Positions 1 through 7,610 of a stretch of 64,000 bases of DNA are shown piece after piece (the first letter of the stretch is position 1; each line of letters opens with the position of its first letter). Source of the stretch: Ureibacillus massiliensis 4400831 = CIP 108448 = CCUG 49529. Its GTDB lineage: Bacteria; Bacillota; Bacilli; Bacillales_A; Planococcaceae. Location: NCBI RefSeq assembly GCF_000772965.1, contig NZ_JPVQ01000010.1:1-64000 (forward strand), given 5' to 3'. The notes beneath the pieces are model-generated. The model did no database searches. It worked only from the letters and a program-made list of their open reading frames with translations, and was not told the DNA's origin. Made by a program: the position numbers and the translations under genes.

Positions 1-5
1 GTTGT

Positions 6-42
6 GAGAGGGGCGAAAATTAGTTAACTTATTTTCCCTCTA
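6..42. repeat. Imperfect inverted repeat downstream of ytqB
   Basis: AGAGGG at about 7-12 pairs with CCCTCT at about 36-41, and AAAATTAGT faces ACTTATTTT inside, so this AT-rich stretch can fold into an interrupted hairpin about 70 bases past the ytqB stop. It could terminate the minus-strand ytqA-ytqB transcript, but there is no clear T-run on that strand. The role is a guess. Confidence 0.25.
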
Positions 43-108
43 CTCGATTCTTTGAATGCACAATTTTTAAAAATCGAACACATATAAGTTCCTGATTTTA
101 TAGGATGT

Positions 109-684
109 TCATATTGGAAACTCTTTTACTTTCTCTAAAGCGATAATAAATGGTGGATCGTTTTTCTGATTAATAAATTCATATCGAAGGACATGAACAT
201 GTTTTTGTGGTAACTCACTTACATATTCAATCACTGCATTACGTTCTTCTTTTCCACCTTCATGACCGTGATAAATAACAAGTACCATCATGCCACCTAC
301 TTTTAATAGCCCTAATAAGCTATCAATTGCTTGGATGGTTGTTTCACCCTTTGTAATAATGTCATGATTCGCTCCAGGTAAATAGCCTAAGTTAAAAACT
401 GCTCCAGCTATTTTATCTTTTACATAATTTTCAACATGTTGATGCCCATCTAAAATAACGGTTGAGCGGTCACTTAAACCATGCTCCTTTAAACGAACTT
501 TTGTGGCTTCAATCGCTTCTTGTTGTATATCAAAGGCGTACACATGACCAGTTTTTCCAACTAACTTAGCTAAAAATAATGTATCATGTCCATTGCCAGC
601 TGTTGCATCAACGGCAATGTCTCCCTCTTCGATGACTTTAGAAAGTAAGAATTGTGCGTATTGTAATACTCTTTGTAGCTTCAT
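109..684 (-). CDS. mnmM: MnmM-type tRNA (mnm5s2U) methyltransferase, YtqB family
   Basis: A 191-residue class I SAM-dependent methyltransferase. The SAM-binding glycine loop DATAGNGHDT is near residues 26-35, and NLGYLPGANHD (about 98-108) replaces the usual motif IV, as in the YtqB family. B. subtilis YtqB has been described as MnmM, which methylates 5-aminomethyl-2-thiouridine at the wobble position of some tRNAs; I assign the same role by similarity. The start codon overlaps the stop of the upstream radical-SAM gene by one base (TAATG), so the two are probably translationally coupled. Older databases call the family rRNA methyltransferase. Confidence 0.85.
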   Translation of the reverse strand: MKLQRVLQYAQFLLSKVIEEGDIAVDATAGNGHDTLFLAKLVGKTGHVYAFDIQQEAIEATKVRLKEHGLSDRSTVILDGHQHVENYVKDKIAGAVFNLGYLPGANHDIITKGETTIQAIDSLLGLLKVGGMMVLVIYHGHEGGKEERNAVIEYVSELPQKHVHVLRYEFINQKNDPPFIIALEKVKEFPI

Positions 685-1640
685 TATTTCTTCACTTCTA
701 CTTGATAATGTTTTCCTTGCCAGCTTCCTCGTCGTTTGAGCTCAGCATCAATGCCATTTAACACTTCCCATTTATTCACGCTCCACATTGGTCCAATCAT
801 TAAATCAATCGGACCGTCACCTGTAATACGGTGAACAATCATTTCAGGTGGTATGATTTCTAATTGATCTGCAACAAGTTGAATGTACTGATCCTTTTCC
901 AGAAATTCAAGCATACCTTTTTCATATTGCTTTACAAGTGGTGTACCTTTTAATAGATGAAGTAAGTGAATTTTAATACCTTGAACATCAAGCTTTGCTA
1001 CTTCACGAGCTGTTTCCATCATCATGTCGTAATCTTCCAATGGAAGTCCATTAATAATGTGCGTGCAAACACGAATACCGTGCTTTCGGAGTTTTTCAAC
1101 ACCTTCCACATAAGTTGCATAATCATGGGCGCGATTGATTAAATTTGCTGTTTTTTCATGAACAGTTTGAAGACCAAGCTCAACCCATAAATAAGTCCGT
1201 TCATTTAATTCGGCCAAATATTCTACCACATCATCTGGTAAACAATCAGGTCTTGTAGCAATACTTAATCCCATTACACCTTCACAAGCTAAAGCTGCCT
1301 CGAATTTTTCCTTTAGAACAGGAAGTGGGGCATGGGTATTTGTATAAGCTTGGAAATAGGCCATCGTCTTACCGTCTTTCCACTTTTCTTGCATTTTTGA
1401 TTTAATCTTTTCGAATTGTACCGGTATTGGATCTACACGATCACCCGCGAAATCTCCACTACCTGCAGCACTACAGAAAGTACAGCCACCAAATGCAACA
1501 GTTCCATCTCTATTTGGACAATCAAATCCAGCATCAAGCGCTACCTTATATACTTTATGTCCAAATGTATCTCGTAAATATCGATTCCATGTATAATAAC
1601 GCTTTCCATCTGATGGAAAGGGAAAATTTTGTTCTGACAT
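684..1640 (-). CDS. ytqA: Radical SAM protein YtqA (TIGR01212 family), tRNA wobble modification
   Basis: A 318-residue radical SAM enzyme. The Fe-S cysteines are C41, C53 and C56 in CPNRDGTVAFGGCTFC, giving the wide Cx11Cx2C spacing of the YtqA/TIGR01212 family in place of the classic Cx3Cx2C. The TIM-barrel part includes GLSIATRPDCLP and WVELGLQT. A GAGGAGTG ribosome site lies just upstream on the minus strand. In Gram-positive bacteria YtqA (MnmL) has been linked to making the aminomethyl wobble uridine that YtqB then methylates, and the one-base overlap with that gene fits a two-step pathway. Family assignment is firm; the exact reaction is inferred from B. subtilis. Confidence 0.85.
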   Translation of the reverse strand: MSEQNFPFPSDGKRYYTWNRYLRDTFGHKVYKVALDAGFDCPNRDGTVAFGGCTFCSAAGSGDFAGDRVDPIPVQFEKIKSKMQEKWKDGKTMAYFQAYTNTHAPLPVLKEKFEAALACEGVMGLSIATRPDCLPDDVVEYLAELNERTYLWVELGLQTVHEKTANLINRAHDYATYVEGVEKLRKHGIRVCTHIINGLPLEDYDMMMETAREVAKLDVQGIKIHLLHLLKGTPLVKQYEKGMLEFLEKDQYIQLVADQLEIIPPEMIVHRITGDGPIDLMIGPMWSVNKWEVLNGIDAELKRRGSWQGKHYQVEVKK

Positions 1641-1668
1641 TTATTTCACTCCTCTAAATAATCATTTT

Positions 1669-1678
1669 ATCACGTGAT
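1669..1678. other. ATCACGTGAT palindrome near the ytqA start
   Basis: A perfect 10-bp palindrome 29 bases upstream of the ytqA start codon. On the minus strand it sits next to an AT-rich stretch that could serve as a -10 region. It might bind a regulator; at this length, chance is also possible. Confidence 0.2.
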
Positions 1679-1746
1679 CTCCTATGGTGCTAGGTACGGC
1701 TTCTGTTATGGTTCTGGCACACAAACTATTCTAAAAATTTAATACA

Positions 1747-1766
1747 ATTAATAACGCGTGATTAAT
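1747..1766. promoter_or_regulatory. 20-bp near-palindrome between ytqA and the MFS gene
   Basis: ATTAAT-A-ACGCGT-G-ATTAAT reads almost identically on both strands (18 of 20 positions). It lies in the divergent intergenic region about 95 bases before the MFS start. Such symmetry fits a homodimeric repressor site, possibly controlling the transporter. No regulator gene is adjacent and no promoter could be placed with confidence. Confidence 0.3.
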
Positions 1767-1861
1767 AAACTTTCTCTTGTTCTTTTGGGTAAAGAAGAAT
1801 ACTATTATTTTTTGGCGTAATATGATTATTGAGTTGAGATGTGATAACGGAGGAAAAAAAC

Positions 1862-3040
1862 ATGCCTAAAAGTATTTGGCTTTTAGTTATTGGTATGCTC
1901 GTAAATAATATTGGTAGCTCACTAATTTGGCCTATTAATACAATTTACATGCATGATCATTTAGGGCAGTCTTTGACAGTTGCTGGTTTGATTTTATTGA
2001 TTAATTCAGGTGCAGGGGTATTAGGCAGTTTAATAGGCGGGTATTTATTTGATAGAATCGGTGGTTATAAATCCATCATGTTGGGGATTGGAATCACTAC
2101 TTTAGCTTTAACAGGTTTAACTTTCTGGCATGGTTGGCCACATTATGTCATCTTTTTAACCATTATGGGATTTGGTAGTGGAATTGTCTTTCCATCCATG
2201 TTTGCGATGGTAGGGATGCTTTGGCCAGAAGGTGGTAGAAGAGGCTTTAATACGATGTATATTGCTCAAAATGTCGGTGTCGCAATTGGCCCAGCATTAG
2301 CAGGTCCTATAGCCCAATTTAGTTTTACTTATATTTTCATGTCCAATTTAGCAATGTACATCATCTTTTTTATGATTGCATTTTTCGGTTATCGAAATTT
2401 AGAGACTCATACCCTTTCAAGAAAAAAAGAAGAGAGAGAAGATTTAGTTAAGGATAATGAAAATGGAAAAAGAAAAGATAAAGCAACATTTTATTCGTTG
2501 TTAATTGTATCCTCTGTCTTTTTGTTAGCAACGATTGCTTATTCACAATGGGCATCAACAATGTCTACTCATATGCAAGGATTAGGAATTAGTTTACAGG
2601 AGTATGGTCTATTGTGGACGATTAATGGCTTAATAATTATTACGATTCAGCCATTGGTTAGCCCTATATTAAATCGGTATGAACATAAAATAAAAAAACA
2701 ATTAGTTATTGGTGTCATTATTATGATGCTATCATTTGTTGTCATTCAATTTGCAGAAAGTTTCACGATATTTGCTGTAGCTATGGTTATTATCACATTA
2801 GGTGAAATATTAGTTTGGCCAGCAATTCCAGCGATTGCAAGTCGCCTATCACCAAAAGGTTTAGAAGGAATGTATCAGGGAATCGTTACAAGTGCAGGGT
2901 CGATTGGTCGTATGATTGGCCCGTTTTTCGGAGGGATCATGGTCGATCAATTTAATATGGAAATATTAGTATGGGTACTTTGTTTAATTTTTATTATAGC
3001 TATTATTCCATGCTTACTTTATGATCGCCCTTTAAAATAG
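1862..3040 (+). CDS. MFS transporter (YttB/MdtG-like efflux type)
   Basis: A predicted 392-residue membrane protein with about 12 hydrophobic helices split by a charged loop (around residues 185-215, rich in K, R and E). The cytoplasmic loop signature GGYLFDRIGGYKSIM between helices 2 and 3 is typical of the major facilitator superfamily, and GPALAGPI and GPFFGGIM resemble motif C-like glycine/proline-rich segments. The reading frame stays open from a GTG at 1841, but the GGAGG at 1849-1853 fits the ATG at 1862. B. subtilis has an MFS exporter (yttB) in this general neighbourhood, so this is probably drug/metabolite efflux. The substrate cannot be read from sequence. Confidence 0.8.
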   Translation: MPKSIWLLVIGMLVNNIGSSLIWPINTIYMHDHLGQSLTVAGLILLINSGAGVLGSLIGGYLFDRIGGYKSIMLGIGITTLALTGLTFWHGWPHYVIFLTIMGFGSGIVFPSMFAMVGMLWPEGGRRGFNTMYIAQNVGVAIGPALAGPIAQFSFTYIFMSNLAMYIIFFMIAFFGYRNLETHTLSRKKEEREDLVKDNENGKRKDKATFYSLLIVSSVFLLATIAYSQWASTMSTHMQGLGISLQEYGLLWTINGLIIITIQPLVSPILNRYEHKIKKQLVIGVIIMMLSFVVIQFAESFTIFAVAMVIITLGEILVWPAIPAIASRLSPKGLEGMYQGIVTSAGSIGRMIGPFFGGIMVDQFNMEILVWVLCLIFIIAIIPCLLYDRPLK

Positions 3041-3082
3041 TGCCAGGCATTCAAACAATCCAACTAATTTTATAAAATTTAT

Positions 3083-3121
3083 AAAGCGTTGCACAAATAA
3101 TGTTTGTGCGACGCTTTTGTT
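3083..3121 (+). terminator. Intrinsic terminator after the MFS gene
   Basis: AAAGCGTTGCACAAA and TTTGTGCGACGCTTT form a 15-bp stem with one G-U pair, a five-base loop and a following T-rich stretch. Confidence 0.8.
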
Positions 3122-3239
3122 TTTAGTGTTTCTATTAGTGCTCCTTAGATATTAATAAGAAGAAGGGTTGTGTAACGCAATCAAATAACTTAAAAAATGC
3201 ATATTTTATCATTTTACAACCAAGGTAGTGACATAAGTT

Positions 3240-3253
3240 TAAAAGCGCTTTCA
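3240..3253 (+). promoter_or_regulatory. Candidate cre (CcpA) site before the first TRAP operon
   Basis: TAAAAGCGCTTTCA differs from the cre consensus TGWNANCGNTNWCA only at the second base. It lies about 10-30 bases before the first gene of the operon, a usual place for repression by CcpA, which is encoded at 55736-56740. Confidence 0.55.
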
Positions 3254-3263
3254 TACACTGGAT

Positions 3264-4100
3264 TTGAAAAGGGGGGATTTCAAAATTGAAACATACGAAA
3301 CGATTATTAACGCCTTAAGAAAATTAGATTTTACTGAATATGAATCTAGAATTTATCTCGCACTTTTAAAACAAAGTCCATTGAATGGGAACATGATCGC
3401 CAATTTATCAGGGGTACCTGGTGCGAAGGTTTATAGCTGTTTAAAGAAAATGGTTGAAAAGGAGTTTATATCAATTGTTTATGGAGAAGGGAGAAGTAAT
3501 ACAAGAGTCATGTATACACCCGTCCCTTATCGGAAAATAATTGATAGATATTCTACAGACTTTTTAGAGAATTTAACGCTACTAAAAACAGAATTAAAAA
3601 ATGTTCAAAATCATCCAATCAATAATTTAGTTGTGAAGGAACTCTACCAAATTACTGATTATGAAATCGCCATTGATACGGTCAGAAAATTTATTCAAAA
3701 AAGTAAAACATCCATTTATTTATGTGGTTGGAATGAAATAGTTTCGATTTTATATGAAGACCTAAAAGAAGCCCAGCTACGAAACGTAAAAATTGTTTCT
3801 TTAATGTTTGACGAGCCGTCGGAATCGTTTGATTGGAAAAATTCAATCCATTTTGATTTGGATATTGTGCGAGAAAGACATAAAAGAGAATTTAATATCG
3901 TTGTTGATGAGGAGAAGGTAGGGAATTGTCAATTTGACCAAACAAACACTTATGCAGTGTTTACAAGTAATCTAGCAGTTGTTCATACTACATTAAATTA
4001 CATACGACACGACATTTATATTAATAGACTAATAGATGACTTGAATGAAGAGGCGATTAATAAGTACGGAAAAGACTTGAGGAAATTATTAGATATTTAA
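3264..4100 (+). CDS. TrmB-family transcriptional regulator (HTH sugar-type)
   Basis: The N-terminal part (LDFTEYESRIYLALLK ... PGAKVYSCLKKMVEKEF) is the winged helix of the TrmB family. The middle, ICLCGW-like segment and the acidic C-terminal part resemble the PLD-like/sugar-sensing domain of these regulators. It is the first gene of an operon with a cyclase, an FAH enzyme and a TRAP transporter, so it most likely controls that operon in response to the transported substrate. The start is uncertain: the listed TTG (3264) has no ribosome site, while AAGGGGGG at 3270-3276 is ideally placed for initiation at 3285, where the codon is ATT. The product would be 271 residues from there. Confidence 0.75.
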   Translation: MKRGDFKIETYETIINALRKLDFTEYESRIYLALLKQSPLNGNMIANLSGVPGAKVYSCLKKMVEKEFISIVYGEGRSNTRVMYTPVPYRKIIDRYSTDFLENLTLLKTELKNVQNHPINNLVVKELYQITDYEIAIDTVRKFIQKSKTSIYLCGWNEIVSILYEDLKEAQLRNVKIVSLMFDEPSESFDWKNSIHFDLDIVRERHKREFNIVVDEEKVGNCQFDQTNTYAVFTSNLAVVHTTLNYIRHDIYINRLIDDLNEEAINKYGKDLRKLLDI

Positions 4101-4119
4101 TTTAAAGGGGGAATTTAAA

Positions 4120-4899
4120 ATGAGAATTATTGATTTATCCGTTACGTTAAAAAATCCAAATCCTGAGGAATTAAAAGATCCGATTAATAAAGTGTTAACT
4201 GCTGAAATTGAATATCAAGATCATTTAAAATCCGTTCCACAAATAACAAAAGCTTTAGGCTGCGAAGAAAAGGATTTACCAAACGGCTATGGCTGGGCGT
4301 CTGAATCTGTATCTTTAACAACCCATTCAGGTACACATCTTGATGCACCTTATCATTATTATCCAACCACTGATGGTAAGCCTGCTCGTACAATTGATGA
4401 ATTACCATTAGAGTGGTTTTTCGGAGATGGTTTTGTCTTTGATTTTACGCATATGAAGCCAGGTCAAACGGTGAGCATCGAGGATATCGACAATTATTTA
4501 GAAAAAGTAAATTATGAATTGAAAAAGGGGGATATTGTATTCCTTCGATTCGACGCAGATAAAAAGTTAGGGACTGCTGAATATTATTCGGAATTTCCAG
4601 GAATGAGTGCAGAAGCAACCCATTATTTAATAGATAAAGGGATTAAGATTATTGGGACTGATGCGATGGGATTTGACATTCCTTTTGCAATGATTGCTGA
4701 GAAATTTAAAGAAACACAAGATCCAAGTGTCATTTGGGAAGCGCATCGAGTTGGCATGTATAAAGAATATTGCCAAATTGAAAAAATGGCAAATCTTGAT
4801 AAATTACCACCGTTCGGTTTTAAAGTCGTTTGTATTCCGATTTCTATTTATAAAGCGAGTGCTGGTTGGGTTCGTCCAGTTGCCATTATAGAAGATTAG
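4120..4899 (+). CDS. Cyclase/kynurenine-formamidase-family metal-dependent hydrolase
   Basis: A 259-residue protein of the cyclase family (PF04199), which includes kynurenine formamidase and isatin hydrolase. The metal-binding signature HSGTHLDAPYHY is present near residues 68-79, and the catalytic-region segments GDIVFLRFDA and GTDAMGFDIP follow. Family members hydrolyse cyclic or open-chain amides with Mn or Zn. AAAGGGGG precedes the ATG by 8 bases. It sits between a TrmB-like regulator and an FAH-fold enzyme in a TRAP operon, which suggests opening of an imported ring or amide compound. The true substrate is unknown; tryptophan-pathway genes that would support kynurenine are absent. Confidence 0.75.
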   Translation: MRIIDLSVTLKNPNPEELKDPINKVLTAEIEYQDHLKSVPQITKALGCEEKDLPNGYGWASESVSLTTHSGTHLDAPYHYYPTTDGKPARTIDELPLEWFFGDGFVFDFTHMKPGQTVSIEDIDNYLEKVNYELKKGDIVFLRFDADKKLGTAEYYSEFPGMSAEATHYLIDKGIKIIGTDAMGFDIPFAMIAEKFKETQDPSVIWEAHRVGMYKEYCQIEKMANLDKLPPFGFKVVCIPISIYKASAGWVRPVAIIED

Positions 4900-4910
4900 G
4901 GGGAAAAGTA

Positions 4911-5939
4911 TTGAAATTATGTTCATTTTCAGTGAAAAATAGTTATCCATTTTCTGAAACACTTGGAGCATTCGTAGATAATCAATTTGTAGACTTAGCG
5001 GCAAGTTATAGAACCTATCTACGAGAATGTACAGATGTGGATCAAAATCGAGTGTTTGATATCGCTAATACATTAATACCAAATGATATGACGAAATTTT
5101 TAGAAGGCGGCACATATTCAATGGAAGCAGCAAAAAAAGCTGTTGAATTTTCCAAAGAAACGTCACCATCTAACGATTATGAAAAGATTATTTACAGTAA
5201 TGATGAAATTAAAATACATGCACCAATTAAAAATCCTCCTACAATACGTGATTTTTTATCTTTTGAAGAACATTTTCGTAATTCATTAAATGCATCAATT
5301 TCAGTGGATGACTCAAAAGACGGGACGGTTTCGTTAGGAGGAACTGTTCCAAAAGTATGGTATGAAAGACCAATCTATTATAAAACCGTAGCATCAACAA
5401 TCATTGGCACAGAAGAAGAATGTGTATGGCCATCCTATTCAAAAGTTAGAGATTACGAATTAGAGTTTGCTTGTGTAATTGGGAAAAGAGCCGAAAATGT
5501 AACAGCTAGTGAGGCTTCCAACTATATTGCTGGATTTCTAATCTATAACGATTTTACTGCTAGAGATACGCAGCTAAGCGAAATGGAAGGTCGTTTAGGC
5601 CCGGCGAAAGGAAAAGATTTTTGTACTGCTATGGGACCATACTTAGTAACAGTTGATGAAATTGAAAACGTTTACAATCTATCGATGACTGCTCGAGTAA
5701 ATGGAGAAGTTTGGAGTCAAGGAAGCACATCTACCATGTATCGTACTTTTGAAGACATTATCGAATATGTTTCACAATCAGAACCATTAGTACCCGGTGA
5801 TATTCTTGGCTCAGGAACAGTAGGTAGAGGATGCGGATTAGAGTTAGGGAAGTTTTTGAAAGATGGAGACATTATTGAATTAGAGGTTGAAGGTCTAGGT
5901 GTTTTACGAAATCAAATTCGTGTGAATGAAAGGGGATAA
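4911..5939 (+). CDS. Fumarylacetoacetate hydrolase (FAH)-family protein
   Basis: A 342-residue protein with a C-terminal FAH fold. The metal-binding acidic residues are in DYELEFACVIGK (two Glu) and the family motif NDFTARD follows near residue 215-221. The first about 110 residues form an extra N-terminal domain, as in longer bacterial homologues. An upstream in-frame ATG at 4866 lies inside the previous gene; the TTG at 4911 has AGGGGG seven bases before it and is preferred. FAH enzymes cleave or hydrate beta-diketo acids or 2-keto acids. Downstream of a cyclase it may process the ring-opened acid. Specificity is not readable. Confidence 0.75.
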   Translation: MKLCSFSVKNSYPFSETLGAFVDNQFVDLAASYRTYLRECTDVDQNRVFDIANTLIPNDMTKFLEGGTYSMEAAKKAVEFSKETSPSNDYEKIIYSNDEIKIHAPIKNPPTIRDFLSFEEHFRNSLNASISVDDSKDGTVSLGGTVPKVWYERPIYYKTVASTIIGTEEECVWPSYSKVRDYELEFACVIGKRAENVTASEASNYIAGFLIYNDFTARDTQLSEMEGRLGPAKGKDFCTAMGPYLVTVDEIENVYNLSMTARVNGEVWSQGSTSTMYRTFEDIIEYVSQSEPLVPGDILGSGTVGRGCGLELGKFLKDGDIIELEVEGLGVLRNQIRVNERG

Positions 5940-5943
5940 GCAT

Positions 5944-7056
5944 TTGAAAAAATGGTTTATGGTTTTAATGACAATTATCTCTATTATAGTTTTGGCTGCT
6001 TGCGGGAATAGTCAAACAACGACTAACAGTTCTGATGAAGCCAATAACGGAATGACAGGAGAAAGCGATGCAAACGGTTCAGAACAGACTTTCGTCTTAA
6101 AATCGACAATTCAATCTCCTAAAACAGCTTCATTATCAAAAGGTTTTGATGCATTTTTAGATTTAGTAGAAGAAAAGTCAAATGGACGGATCACATTTGA
6201 ACGTTATTATGGAGATGCTTTAGTAAAACCAGCAGATGTAGCTGATGCGGTTAGTGCAGGAATAGCTGATGTGGCAGCGGTTGTTCCAAGCTACACACCA
6301 GCAGCCAACCCATTAGGTACTATTGAATCACTTCCTGCATTGTGGAAGGATCAATGGACGGGAACACGTGCATTAATGGATTTATATGAAGAGTACCCAG
6401 AATTACGTTCAGAATTTGAAGAAAGAAATATCTCGATTCTCGGGGGATGGGCATTGCCATCTTATCACATCATTTCAAAAACAGATGTAGATAGTTTTGA
6501 TGATTTAAACAATTTAAAAGTAATAGCTTCTGGATCACAAGCGCTTTTGGCAGAAGCGTTTGGTGCTGTAGCAGTCGGTGTGACAATGCCAGAAAGCTTT
6601 GAGGCGATGGAGAGAGGCGCGGTCGATGGAGGACTATTAGGTTACACATCCTCGTCAACATATGGTATTCATGAAATTGCAGGTAGTGTTTGGGAGCTAC
6701 CGATTGGAAGTCAAGGTGGGCTCTTTGGAATGAACACAGATAAATACAATCAACTTCCTGATGATTTAAAGGAAGTATTTAAAGAAGCCGCAATTCAAAA
6801 TGCTGTGGACTTCCACCGTATATATCAAACAGAAGGTGAAGCAGAAGCGAAACAAAAATACTTAGATGCAGGTGTTAAAATTAACGAAGTTTCAGATGAA
6901 GACCTAGCAGAATTACAAAGAATTGCAGAAGAAAATGTGTGGAAAAAGTGGGTAGAAGAACGATCCGATAAACCAGCACAAGAAATTTTAAATCGTTTTA
7001 GAGAATTAATTGAAAAATACGACGAAGAATTCCAAGCTAATGGAGGTCAAGGTTGA
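5944..7056 (+). CDS. dctP: TRAP transporter substrate-binding lipoprotein DctP
   Basis: A 370-residue extracytoplasmic solute receptor. It has a short lipoprotein signal peptide ending in the lipobox LAAC (Cys20 from the TTG start at 5944), then a Ser/Asn/Thr-rich linker and a DctP-type receptor with ALVKPADVADAVSAG and FEAMERGAVDGGL, the helix-turn that marks TRAP receptors. The frame extends to an ATG at 5926 inside the previous gene, but AAAGGGG at 5930-5935 fits the TTG. Genes for the two membrane subunits follow. Ligand is probably an organic acid, as for most TRAP systems; it is presumably the substrate of the upstream cyclase/FAH pair. Confidence 0.85.
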   Translation: MKKWFMVLMTIISIIVLAACGNSQTTTNSSDEANNGMTGESDANGSEQTFVLKSTIQSPKTASLSKGFDAFLDLVEEKSNGRITFERYYGDALVKPADVADAVSAGIADVAAVVPSYTPAANPLGTIESLPALWKDQWTGTRALMDLYEEYPELRSEFEERNISILGGWALPSYHIISKTDVDSFDDLNNLKVIASGSQALLAEAFGAVAVGVTMPESFEAMERGAVDGGLLGYTSSSTYGIHEIAGSVWELPIGSQGGLFGMNTDKYNQLPDDLKEVFKEAAIQNAVDFHRIYQTEGEAEAKQKYLDAGVKINEVSDEDLAELQRIAEENVWKKWVEERSDKPAQEILNRFRELIEKYDEEFQANGGQG

Positions 7057-7070
7057 GGAGGTATAAATAG

Positions 7071-7583
7071 ATGAATACATTTCTCAAATTCCAGAAGAAG
7101 CTTGAACTTTGGTTAATGTATTTAGGCGGCGCCTTATTGATCGTACTAATGATTGTAATTAGTATGGAATCGATTTTACGAAAGTTTGTGAATTTTAGTA
7201 TCCCAGGTATTTTTGAAATAGCTGGTCAATTAATGGTTGGGGTTACTTTATTGGGAATCTCCTTGGTGCAAGCAGATAAAGAGCATATTAGTGTTGATAT
7301 ATTCAATGATCGTTTACCGAAAATAGTAATAAAAATCACTGACATACTAATTTACTTATTAGGAATAGGTTTAACTTCTATTTTTGCTTATCAAGGCTTT
7401 TGGAAATTCATTGAATCCTTTCAAACAGGTGAAACAGCAATGGGGCTAATCTCTATTCCATTTTGGCCAGGTCGTTTAATTGTATTTCTAGCAATGACTG
7501 TTCTTTGTTTAAGATTTTTAATGGACCTAATAATTTTAATTTTCGATAAAAGTAAGAATATAGAAACAGAGAGTTCTAATTAA
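7071..7583 (+). CDS. dctQ: TRAP transporter small membrane subunit DctQ
   Basis: A 170-residue protein with four predicted transmembrane helices and the DctQ pattern: SMESILRKFVNFSIPGIFEIAGQL after helix 1, and a WxG-like FWPGRLIVFLAM before helix 4. It starts 14 bases after the receptor gene with a GAGGAGG ribosome site. DctQ pairs with the large subunit DctM to form the sodium-driven permease. No hairpin separates it from the receptor, unlike the second TRAP set in this window. Confidence 0.85.
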   Translation: MNTFLKFQKKLELWLMYLGGALLIVLMIVISMESILRKFVNFSIPGIFEIAGQLMVGVTLLGISLVQADKEHISVDIFNDRLPKIVIKITDILIYLLGIGLTSIFAYQGFWKFIESFQTGETAMGLISIPFWPGRLIVFLAMTVLCLRFLMDLIILIFDKSKNIETESSN

Positions 7584-7586
7584 GTT

Positions 7587-7600
7587 CCTCGAAATCGAGG
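7587..7600 (+). promoter_or_regulatory. Hairpin overlapping the dctM ribosome site
   Basis: CCTCGA-AA-TCGAGG is a perfect 6-bp stem whose right arm merges with the GAGGGGGG Shine-Dalgarno of dctM (start 7611). It could lower or tune translation of the large subunit relative to dctQ. Confidence 0.4.
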
Positions 7601-7610
7601 GGGGAAATTA

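Noticed and set aside
1427-1657. 76-residue plus-strand frame inside ytqA
   Set aside because: Antisense to the conserved radical SAM N-terminus, low-complexity His/Tyr/Gln composition, no ribosome site.
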